Origin: Chondromyces crocatus
GTDB taxonomy: Bacteria; Myxococcota_A; Polyangia; Polyangiales; Polyangiaceae
DNA: 64,000 nucleotides
Direction: 5' to 3'
Assembly (NCBI RefSeq): GCF_001189295.1
Contig: NZ_CP012159.1
Span: 1,054,001-1,118,000, forward strand
The position numbers and the translations under genes are program-made. The stretch's first letter is position 1; every line of letters starts with the position of its first letter. Below the pieces are notes generated by a model that saw only the letters and a program-made list of their open reading frames with translations, was not told where the DNA came from and did no database searches. Shown piece after piece: positions 1-10,100 of the stretch.

Positions 1-285
1 CTCTACGAGCGGCTGCAGACCCTGCGGCAGGAGGTGATCTACCGTCGACCTGGCGCGTGGATCGCTCAGGGCATGTCGTCGGGCGCCTTGCGGGACGACG
101 TGCGTCCAGAGCTGATCGTTCGCATCCTGCTGACGCTCGCGCACCACATCATCGAGCCGAAGGCGCTCTCGGAGCTGGGCCTCGATCCGTCCGAAGCCCA
201 TCGACAGATGATGTCGGTGATCCTCGATGGCATCCGGGTGCGTGCTCCTGCTCCTCTTTCTTCATCGAGGGCCGAGGAGTCGTGA
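1..285 (+). CDS. C-terminal end of a probable TetR-type transcriptional regulator (partial)
   Basis: The frame is open from the first base of the window to a TGA at 283-285, giving the last 94 or so residues of a protein that starts outside the window. The visible part is helical, with a stretch like PELIVRILLTLAHHIIEP and a final helix around MMSVILDGI. Pairs of helices like these form the ligand-binding and dimer part of TetR-family repressors. The DNA-binding N-terminus is not present, so the family call rests on general resemblance only. It lies upstream of, and on the opposite strand to, the end of the NRPS-PKS gene, so it could be a cluster regulator. That is inference. Confidence 0.5.
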   Translation, partial: LYERLQTLRQEVIYRRPGAWIAQGMSSGALRDDVRPELIVRILLTLAHHIIEPKALSELGLDPSEAHRQMMSVILDGIRVRAPAPLSSSRAEES

Positions 286-542
286 GCGAGGGCTGCGGGA
301 CTGGGGCTGCTGGCTGACGAAGCAGGGGGCCGAGGCTCCTGTGCGCTTCCGGCTCTCGTCGTTGCCTACCTTGTGCGGGGAGCGTCGGGAACGGCGTGGT
401 GGATGTAGGGTGCGTCACGTAGACCTCGTGCCCCTGTCCAGGGAAATCAGGGAAGCGGGCCGCCTGGGGTGAAGGTGTCTCGGGTTTGCGAGCTGGCTTG
501 GCGGAGGAGCCTCGGCATCTGGCAAGCGCGACAGCCATCAAG

Positions 543-836
543 GCCGTGATGAGGTCGCGGTCATGTAGCGGCGAGGGCATCGACGCCGCGATGAGGTCGC
601 GGTCACGTGGCGGCGAGGGCATCGAGGCCGCGATGAGGTGGCGGTCATGTGGCGGCGAGGGCATCGAGGCCGCGATGAGGTGGCGGTCATGTGGCGGCGA
701 GGGCATCGAGGCCGCGATGAGGTGGCGGTCACGCGACGGCGAGGGCATCGAGGCCGCGATGAGGTGGCGGTCACGCGACGGCGAGGGCATCGACGCCGCG
801 ATGAGGTGGCGGTCACGCTGCCGCGAGGGGGGTGAC
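543..836. repeat. 42-bp tandem repeat array, seven copies
   Basis: Seven head-to-tail units of exactly 42 bp start at 543, 585, 627, 669, 711, 753 and 795. Each begins GCCGCGATGAGGTGGCGGTC (the first has GTG for GCG) and ends GGCGAGGGCATCGAG or close to it; the last unit is diverged. Read on the plus strand it would give a 14-residue unit rich in Arg and Gly, and on the minus strand a unit like DRHLIAASMPSPPH. Which strand is translated, if either, cannot be decided from the sequence. The changes among units are few and clustered (TCATGTGG versus TCACGCGA), which suggests recent expansion. Confidence 0.9.
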
Positions 837-895
837 GAAATGCTGCGGTGCCGTGCGCGAGGACGTCTTCCTCGTCGAAGGGGGCTGCAGGGGAA

Positions 896-923
896 CCCCG
901 CCTTCCTCATGGAAGGCGAGGTG
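896..923 (-). terminator. Terminator-like hairpin about 190 nt past the NRPS-PKS stop
   Basis: CGCCTTCC (899-906), a four-base loop TCAT and GGAAGGCG (911-918) form a perfect 8-bp stem. It is extended by further C/G pairing beyond one mismatch. It lies downstream of the stop codon of the minus-strand NRPS-PKS gene, the first place where a transcript end would be expected. There is no run of T after the stem, so it is not a textbook intrinsic terminator. Confidence 0.3.
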
Positions 924-1112
924 GGGTGGGATGAGACGTCAGCGTGATGCGCTCGCCGCCATCCCTGGCTGAGCAGAACGGAACGTGCGAGGTGACGTCG
1001 GGGGTTGCAGGAACAGGAGGGGCGGTGTCATCGCGACCAGCGCGTCGGGATGGAAGTGCGCGATGCGCGTGCTCATGGCCCGGAAGTCATGGCACGCGCG
1101 CCGCCCGCGATG

Positions 1113-4100
1113 TCAGGACACCCAGTGGAAACGGTCTGCGGTGAGGACGGACTCGCTGGCGTTCCCGTGGCGACGGGTCGGGGTGTCCTCCTCTTTCAGG
1201 TGACGCTCGAGCCAGCGCGCCACGTCGTGGACGTGCTTTGCCTTCAGCATGCTGAAGTGGTTGCCTCGGACGCCGTACTGGGTGAACGGGTTGCCCGACA
1301 AGCTCGCCCAGAACCGTTCGGGATGCGGATCACCCGGATCGACATCGTCTTTGGCGCGGATGTAGACGAGCCCTGTGTCGATGGGGGTCGGCTCGTAGCG
1401 GGTGATTGCGCTCCAGGTCGCCATCATGACCTTGGCGAGGCCTTGCTCGTCGTCGAGCGCGGTGACGAAGCTTTCGTAATCGTCCGGCATGCGCTCTCGG
1501 AAGGTCTCGGCGTAGCGACGCAGGTCGGCGGTCGTCTCGACCCGGAGGCGCCGCAGGCCGTCGAGGGAAGGCGTGTCGATCAGCGTGAGGAAGGCGACGT
1601 TCTGGCCGGCTTCGAGGAGCTGTCGCACGACCTCGTACGCGATCACGCCCCCTGCGGAGTGACCTCCGATCCGGTAGGGGCCGTAGGGTTGGTGCGCGCG
1701 GAGCTCCTTGACGTACCGGGCGGCGATCTCGGTGATGTCGTCGAGGATCGCCTCCCCGGGTGCGGTGCCCGAGGCGCGGATCCCGAAGACGGGCAGGCTC
1801 GCCCCCAGGAAGCCCGCGAGGGGCCGGTAGGTCATCACCGTCCCCCCGATGGGATGGATGAGGAACAGTGGCTGGGCCGCCGTGTGCAGCGAGAGCGCCG
1901 CGTCGCGCTGGCTGGCCAGGCTGCCGCCGTCGTGCAGCGGGACGAGCAGCTTCGAGCGACGCGAGGGCGGCGCGCTGCCTCCGGAGATGGACGAGGGGGG
2001 AGCCTCGGTTGCGTCGCCGGGGGGCGCGAGCTTGCTGCGGATGCGCGCCAGAAACCCGGCGAACGTGGGATCGTGGGCGAGGGCGTGCGACTCGAGCTGG
2101 ATGCCGAGTCGCTCCTGCACCAGCCGGAGGACCTTCACCGAACCGAGGGAGCTGCCCCCGAGGTCGAAGAAGTTGTCGTCGGGCCGGAACTGGTGGATGC
2201 CGAGCGCCTCTCCCCAGATGGTGGCGACCATCTGGCTGATCGAATCGCGCACCGCCACGTAGATGTTGGAGGAGCGCGCCGATGGCGGAGGAATGCTTCC
2301 GGGCGCGGGCGAAGGCAGGGTCGGCCTCGGCACCGAGGGGATCGGCGTGGAAGGCTGGATGCTCTCGAACGAGCGCCCAGAGCCCGTGGCCGGGTGCGAC
2401 GAGGCCGCTCCCGAGCGCGCGACGTGGATGGTCCGCTGGAAGGGGTAGGTGGGGAGCGGGACGCGCTGGCGCCGCTCGTGTCGCCACATCGCGCGGAAGT
2501 CCACGGGGACGCCGGCGCACCAGAGCTGACCCAGGGTGAGCAGCAAGGACTCGAGGTCGTCGCGGCTGGAGCTGGCGCCGGCCAGCGTGGTGACCACCAG
2601 GCGAGAGGCGGCAGCGGGGTGCCGACGGGCCAGGGTGGTGAGCGTACGGCCCGGGCCCACCTCGACGAGCACGTGCGCGGGATCGTCGAGGAGTGTGGTG
2701 AGCCCCTCGGAGAAGCGGACCGTGCTCGCCAGGTGGCGCGACCAGTAGTGCGGGTCGCGGGCTTCCTGCTCGGTGAGCCAGCCGCCGGTGACGTTGGAGA
2801 CGATGGGGAGGCGGGGTGAGCCTCGCTTCATGGTCTCCGCGCGCTGCCCGAGGCGGCTGGAGAGCGGAGCGATGAGGCGGGAGTGGGCTGCCACCGCGAG
2901 CGGGAGCCGCCGGGGCTCGATGCCGCGGTCGCGAAGCTCCGCCTCCAGGGCCGCGATGGGGGCGCGCGCGCCGGAGACCACCGAGAGATCCGACGCATTG
3001 ATGGCGGCGAGAGAGAGCGCTTCGCTCATCAGGGGCCGGAGTTCGGCCTCGGAGAGCGGGACGCTCATGGTGGCCGAGTCGCGGGGCAGCTCCTCGTAGA
3101 GCCGACCGCGAAGGGCGACGAGGGCCACCGCGTCTTCGAGGGAGAGCACGCCAGCGAGGCGCGCTGCCGCATACTCGCCGAGGCTGTGCCCGGTGACGGC
3201 TTCGGGGATGACGCCCCAGGCGCAGAGCAGCTCCGAGAGGGCGTGCTCGGTCGCGAAGATCGTCGCGAGGTTCACGGCGGGGGCGTGGAGCCGCGCGTCG
3301 GCCTGGGCGCGATCGCTCCCGTCGGCGAAGAGGAGCGTGCGCATGTCGATCCCGAGGGCGTCGGCGAACAGGGAGGCGACCTGATCGAGCGCCTGCCGGT
3401 AGACGGGCTCGGTCTGGTAGAGCACGCGGCCCATCGCCCCGTCCTGGCTGCCACCGCCGGGGAACATGAACACCACCTTGGGGCGCGCGCCGTCGCTCCT
3501 GGCGGTGCAACCCCAGGCGGGGTCGCGCGTCCTCAACCGGCTGGCCGCGGTGGCGGCGTCGCTGGCGACGACGGCGCGGCGTTCCTGGAACTCCGCGCGA
3601 CCGACCTGCAGGGTGAAGGCGATGTCGGCGGGCTCGGGTCGAGGCGCCCCGTCGGAGGGGGCGCCCGCGGTGAGGTGCGCAGCGAGGCGCTCGGTGGCGG
3701 TGTCGAGGGCCCGCTCGGTGCGGGCGGAGAGAACGAAGAGCTGGGCGCCGCGAGAGGACGAGGCCGCGGCGGGGGCCGGTGGCTCTTCGAGGATGACGTG
3801 CGCGTTCGTGCCCCCGACACCGAAGGCACTCACGCCGGCGCGCCGTGGTGTCGTCCCGCTCGGCCAGGGTCGGGCTTCGCTGTTGACGTAGAAGGGCGAG
3901 GTGTCGAGGTCGAGGTTGGGGTTGGGCCGATCGAAGTGCAGCGTCGGGGGGATGACGCCGTGCTGGAGCGAGAGCGCCGCCTTGATGAGCCCGGCGACGC
4001 CGGCGGTCGCGCCGGTGTGGCCGATGTTGCCCTTGAGGGAGCCGAGGGCGCAGTAGTTGCGCCGGTCGGTGTGACGCCGGAACGCGCGCGTCAGGGCGGA

Positions 4101-7100
4101 GACCTCGATGAGATCGCCGAGGGCCGTGGCCGTCCCGTGGGCCTCGACGAAGCCCACGCTGTCGGCGTCGACGCCGGCGGCCTTCTGGGCGCGGCTGATC
4201 ACGTCGATCTGTCCGTCGGCGCTGGGGGCGGGGAAGTTGTTCTTGCTCGCCCCGTCATTGCCGATGGCCGAGCCACGGATGACGGCGTGGATCGTGTCTC
4301 CATCGGCCAGCGCGTCTTCCAGCCGCTTGAGGGCGACCAGGGCCACGCCGCTCGCGCCGACGATGCCCTGGGCCGCTGCATCGAAGGGGCGGCAGTGACC
4401 GTCCGGCGAGACGAGCGCCCCCTCCTCGGCCACGTGGCCGAGCCGATCGGGGGGGAGGATCACCGAGGCGCCGGCGAGGGCGAGGTTGCACTCGCCGAGG
4501 CGGAGGCTCTGGCAGGCGACGTGCACCGCGACCAGCGAGGTGGAGCAAGCGGTCACGAGGTTCAGCGCGGGGCCCCGCAGGTTGAGCTTGTACGCGGCGC
4601 GGGTGGTGAGCATGTCGGGCGTGTTGCCGATCAGCACCTGGTACTCGTCGACGCTGAGGGGCTCAGCGGTCCGGCCGAGCTGCTCGAGCCAGTACCGAGG
4701 CGCGTCGCAGCCGCCGAAGATGCCGATGCGCGCGTCGAGCTCGTCGTGCTCGTCGTGCTGGGGGCCGCCGCCGTTCATCGAGCGCGGTCCATAGCCGGCG
4801 CTCTCCAGCGCCTCGTGAGCGCACTCGAGGAACGCTCGGTGCTGTGGGTCCATGAGCGCCGCGTCCCTGGGGCTGTAGCCGAAGAAGGACGCATCGAACC
4901 CCTGGGCGTCGGCGACGACCCCCACGGCGGGGACGAAGCGAGGGTGCTTCAGGAGTGCGCTGTCGACACCGGCCGTTGCGAGCTGTTCCGGTGTGGAGAG
5001 GGTGATGCTCTCCACCCCACCGCAGAGGTTCTGCCAGAGTTCCTCCACGTTGCGTGCGCCCGGGAAGCGGCCCGCCATGCCGATGATGGCGATCGCGCCC
5101 GGAGGGCCTCGGTCCTGCGTGGTGGAGGGAGTGACGGGGAGAGGAGGAGCGAGGGCGACGTCCTGGCGCGCTGGCTTCAGCGGAAGCGCAGAGGGCTCCG
5201 CGGTGGCCTCGAGGTGGCCGGCGAGGCTGCGGACCGTGGCGTGCTCGAACAGCTCCACCATGCGCAGGGAGCGGCCGAGGCGCGCCTCGATGAGCGCGCC
5301 CATGCGCGGCAAGAGCAAGGAGTATCCCCCCAGGTCGAAGAAGGGGTTGTCGATGCCCACCTGCTCGAGGTCGAGCAGATCGCGCCAGATCGCGCAGAGC
5401 GACTCCTCCAGCGGCGTGCGCGGCAGGGTGAAGTCGCGCGTCAGCTCGGACTTCTTGCGGTCGGGCGGAGGCAAGGCGCGTCGATCGACCTTGCCGTTGG
5501 GGGTGAGCGGGATCCGCTCCAGGGCGACGAAGGCGCGCGGCACCATGTAGTCCGGCAGCCGGTGCTGCAGGGCGGCACGGAGGGACGGCAAGAGCCTCTG
5601 TGCCCGTTTGCCGCTCACCGGATCGTTGGCCAGCGGGGTGGCGATGCTCTCGGCGGCGTAGGCGCGTGACCACCAGCGCCGTGGCTGCTCGATGGAGGTC
5701 TTCTCGAAGAGCACATCCACCGTGTAGGGATCGTCTCGGCCCGGCGAGACGCGCACCTCGTAACCGAGCTGCTCGCCGAGCTGCCAGAGTTCCTCGGGCT
5801 CGATGATCGCCGTGGGGGCCACCGCCGCCCGCGCGGCGTGACCTTCCGGCGTGTGGGAGCTGATGCCGAGCTGCTCGAGGCACTGCGCATCCTGGTAGAC
5901 GCGTGCGCAGGGAATGCCCGTCACCTCGGCGGCCCGCGGTCGCTCGTCGCGGAGCCACCGCTCGATGGAGGTGAGGCTGCCGGTGAGCTGGCAGAAGCGC
6001 AGGACGCGCTCGACGACGACCGAAGGGGGCGGCTGGCCGACGTGAAGCACGACGTCGTACCGGAAGCGGGTCATCTCGTCGTCGTGGCGGCCTCGCTTCG
6101 TCCACACCTCGGCGCCACCCAGACCGAGGAGATCATGGGCGAAGCGATGGAACAGCTCCGGCGCGAGCACGAGCTCCGACTCGGTGGCGATGGCATGGCG
6201 GACGCGCTCGCCCAGCATCTCCGACGGGAGACGCGGGGGCGCACGGTGACGTTCCACCGAGGCATGGAACGCAGGCAAGAGTGGCAGGCTGCGGACGTCG
6301 CCGATGAAGATGACGCCGCCGGGACGAACGGCGCGCACCGCCCCCTCGATGACCCGCTCCAGGTAGCGCGCGTCGGGGAAGTACTGAATGATCGAGTTCA
6401 GCACCACCACGTCGAAGCGCCCCTCGTCCGCGGGGCGGACGTCGGTGGCTTCGCGTCGCTCGAGGCGCACGTGGTCGAGCCCTTGCTCCGCGGTGCCATG
6501 GCGCAGGAGCGCGATCGCCGACTCGGAGAAGTCCGTGCCCAGGTACTCCGCGCAGCGCGGCGCGACCTGGTACAGGAGCAGCCCCGTCCCGCAGCCGATC
6601 TCCCAGACGCGCTCGGGCTGGAGCGCGAGGATGCGTGCCACGGTGCTGTTGCGCCAGGAGCGCATGACGTCGGCCGGGATGGGGCCGTGCGTGTAGCTGC
6701 TGGCCCAGCCCGAGATGTTGAAGGTGATGTCCCCTCCGGAGGACACGGCGCGGCCGTAGGTGTCCTCGTAGAGGTTGCGCCAGTCCTCGATCTGCTCCGC
6801 CTCGATGGTGCCTTTCTCGATGGCGATGCCCGGGCAGCCCGGACGAGGCACGACATACGCCACCAGGCGACGCTCGCCCGGGGTGTCTTCCCGCAAGAGG
6901 ACCGCGGCCTCCTGGACCGCGGGGTGCTCACCGAGGGCGGCCTCGATTTCCTGCAGCTCGATGCGAACCCCGCTGACCTTCACCTGGTCGTCGATGCGGC
7001 CCAGGAACTCGAGCTGCCCGTCGGGCCGGAAGCGCACCCAGTCTCCCGTCCGGTAGAGCCTGGCGCCCGGGGTGTCGTCGAAGGGGTTCTCGATGAAACG

Positions 7101-10100
7101 CTCCATGGTCAGCTCGGGGCGACGCAGGTAGCCGCGTGCCACGCCCGGCCCTCCGATGTGGAGCTCGCCTGGAACGCCGACGGGGACGAGCTCTCCGTGA
7201 GGGCCCAGCGGGAGCGCGCGGACGTTGGCGAGGGGCCTCCCGATGGGAGGCGCGCCGCGGCCTGGATGACACTCGGTCATCGTGGAGGCGACGGTGCATT
7301 CGGTGGGGCCGTAGGCGTTGATGAGCCTCCGGCTCTTCGCCCAGCGGTCGACCAGGTCTGCCGGGCAGGCCTCGCCGCCAACGATGATGGTCTCGAGATC
7401 GGGGAATGCCTCCACGGGCTGCTGCGCCAGGACGGACGGGGGCAGGAACACCGACGTGATCCGATGGCGCCGCAGCGATCGGGACAGGTCGGGGCCGGGC
7501 ATGACGGCGTACGACGGCTCGATGTAGAGCGTGGCGCCCGCGCAGAGGGTCATGAGCAGCTCCCAGATGGAAGCATCGAACCCGAGGGCTGCCGTCTGCA
7601 GGACGCGCGCGCCGGGACGGAGGCCGAGCAGTCCCCGGCCCGCCTCGACGAGGTGAACGGCGTTCCGATGCTCGACGACGACCCCCTTGGGGCGGCCGGT
7701 GGAGCCGGAGGTGTAGATCACGTACGCCGGGTCGGCGGGACGCACCTGGCTGGGCAGCCGCGCGGTGGTGCCTGGCTCGCGCCCCGCTTCGATCGTGCTG
7801 AGCTGCAGGGTGATCTTGCAGCGGTCCGGCAGGCGCCCCGCCGTGTCGGCGTGGCAGAGGAGCACGGGGGCGCCGCTGTCTTCGATCAGGAAAGCCAGTC
7901 GATCGGTCGGATGGGCCGGGTCCAGCGGCAGGTAGGTGGCGCCGGCCTTGAGGACGCCGAAGAAGGCGACGACCACATCGATGGAGTGTTTGAGGCAGCT
8001 CGCGACCAGCGTGCCGCCCGCACCCGCCTCACGCAGACGTCGGGCGAGGCGGTTCGACGCTTCGTCGAGCTCGCGGTAGGTGAGCATGTGGCCGCTGGCG
8101 ATCACCGCCGGCGTGTGCGGGTTGCGATCGGCCTGCTCTTCGAAGAGCTCGTGGAGGCAGCGGGTCGTCGGCAGTTCGAGGCGCGGCCCCCGGCCCATGG
8201 AGCCGAGGAGCTCGGCTTGCTCTTCCGGCGCGAGCAGTGGGAGCGCCGACAGCTTCGTGCCAGGGGTGGTGGCCGCTCCCTGCACGAGGCGCAGGAAGTG
8301 ACGGATCATGGCCGCGATGCGCCAGTCGTCGAAGAGATCGGTGCTGTGCTCGAAGGCACCGATCACGCTGCCGTCGCTCTCTTCCCAGCAGAACAGGCTC
8401 AGGTCGAAGATCGTGGAGCGCGCCTTGGCGGTGATGGGGTGTGAAATCACCCCCTCCAGGTCGAGGTGCCGCTCACCAGGAGGCTGCGGAGCGAACGCGA
8501 CCTGGACCAGCGGGTTGTAGCTCGGACTGCGCGCGATCCGGAGCTCTTGAACGAGCCGCTCGAAGGGGACGGAGGCGTGCTCGTACGCCGCCACGCTGGC
8601 TTGTCCGACCCGCTGGAGCAGCTCTTCGAACGTCGGATCTCCCGAGAGATCGAGCCGGACGGGGACGGTGTTGACGAAGAAGCCGAGCGAGCCTTCCAGC
8701 TCGACGCGATCACGGCCAGCGACAGGGATGCCGATGAGCAGGTCGTCGCGGTGCGTGTAGCGATGGAGCAGCGCGGCGTAGGCCGTGAGCAAGGCCATCG
8801 TCGGCGTCAGGCTGCGCGCGCTGGCGAGCGCCCTGAGTGCCTGGGCTTCGGCGGCCCCGATCCGGAAGGAGGCCGTCGCGCCACGGAAGCTCAGCGCCGG
8901 AGGGCGCGCGCGGTCGGCCGGGAGTTCGAGGAGCGGCGCGACGTTGGCGAGCGTCTCGCGCCAGTAGTCGAGGTGCGGCTGGAAGGGATCCTCGTCGAGC
9001 GCCCGCTGCCACGCAGCGTAATCGCCGTACTGCACGGGCAGGGGAGACAAGGGCGAAGGTGCGCCGTTGCGGTTGGCCTCGTAGAGAACGGCGATCTCGC
9101 GCAGCGCCACGCCCATGGACCAGCCATCAGTGACGATGTGATGGAAATCGAGGAGCAGCACATGCTCCTCCGGCCCCAGTCGGAGCAACGCGGCGCGGAA
9201 CAGCGGGCCGTTCTCCAGATCGAAGGGCCTGGCCAGCTCCGTGTCGATGCGCCGTCGCACCTCGGCTTCGCGCTCGATTGGCGGCAGGTCGGAGAGGTCG
9301 GCCTGCTCGACGAGCCGCGCCCGGCCGTCGTGGATGCACTGGATCGGGAGACCCTCCTGCTCGACGAAGGTCGTCCGTAGGATCTCGTGCCGCTGGGTGA
9401 GATCATGCAAGCTCCGGCTGAGGGCCTCGGCGTCGAGAGGGCCTTCCAGGCGGAAGAAGGCGGGGCAGATGTACGCCGTGCTCTCCGGCGCGAGCCGGTG
9501 CAGGAACCAGAGGCGCTCCTGTGCGAAGGAGAGCGGCAGGGGGCCACCCCGGGGGGCACTCGGGATCGTGCAGATGGACTCCTGCGCGATGGGGGTGCGC
9601 GTGCGGATGAGGGCGGCCAGCGCCGCGACCGTGGGGGCGGCGAAGAGCTCGGTGAACGAGACGTCGAGCCTGTGCTTCTGCCGGATGCGGGAGAACACCT
9701 GCACGGCTTGCAGGGAGTGTCCGCCGAGCGCGAAGAAGTCGTCGTTCACGCCGATCTGTCGGATACCGAGCAGCTCTTGCCACAGCGTGACGAGGTGCTT
9801 CTCCAGCGCGTCGGTCGGCGCTTCGTAGGGGCTCGCGAGGTCCTGACGGGACTCGGCCGGCGCAGGCAGCGCGCGCCGGTCGATCTTTCCGTTGGGCGAC
9901 AGGGGAAATGACGCCAGCACCACGAACGTGGACGGGACCATGGCGTCGGGGAGATGCGTGCGGAGGAACTCTCGGAGCGCCTTCGTCGAGAGCCCTTCCT
10001 CGGACGGGTCGACGGTGCAGGGAGGGTGGCTCGGCGATGCGCTGCGCGAGGATGGCGAGGCGGCGACCACGTAGGCGACGAGGCTGAGGTTCCCCTGGGT

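Larger units (their letters stand above)
286..1112. other. Gene-poor stretch between the TetR-type gene and the NRPS-PKS gene
   Basis: No convincing gene. The stretch holds the 42-bp tandem array (543-836) and a terminator-like hairpin (896-923). Open frames cross the array on both strands. However, a 42-bp unit is a multiple of three and free of stops in several frames, so open frames there are expected by chance. None has a good ribosome binding site or a recognisable protein. Confidence 0.6.

Noticed and set aside
543-836. CRISPR array
   Set aside because: The 42-bp units are directly adjacent with no unique spacers, so this is a simple tandem repeat. The 21-bp and 24-bp arrays fail for the same reason.
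149-910. Minus-strand frame of 253 codons across the 42-bp array
   Set aside because: It covers the end of the TetR-type gene on the other strand, and most of it is the repeat, whose unit length alone keeps the frame open. No start signal or family.
2883-5669. Very long open frame on the plus strand opposite the NRPS-PKS gene (also 5838-8444 and 1005-2819)
   Set aside because: The minus strand carries unmistakable KS, AT, A and MT motifs. In DNA this rich in GC the opposite strand of a real gene is often free of stops. The plus-strand translations are Gly/Arg/Glu-rich with no domain.
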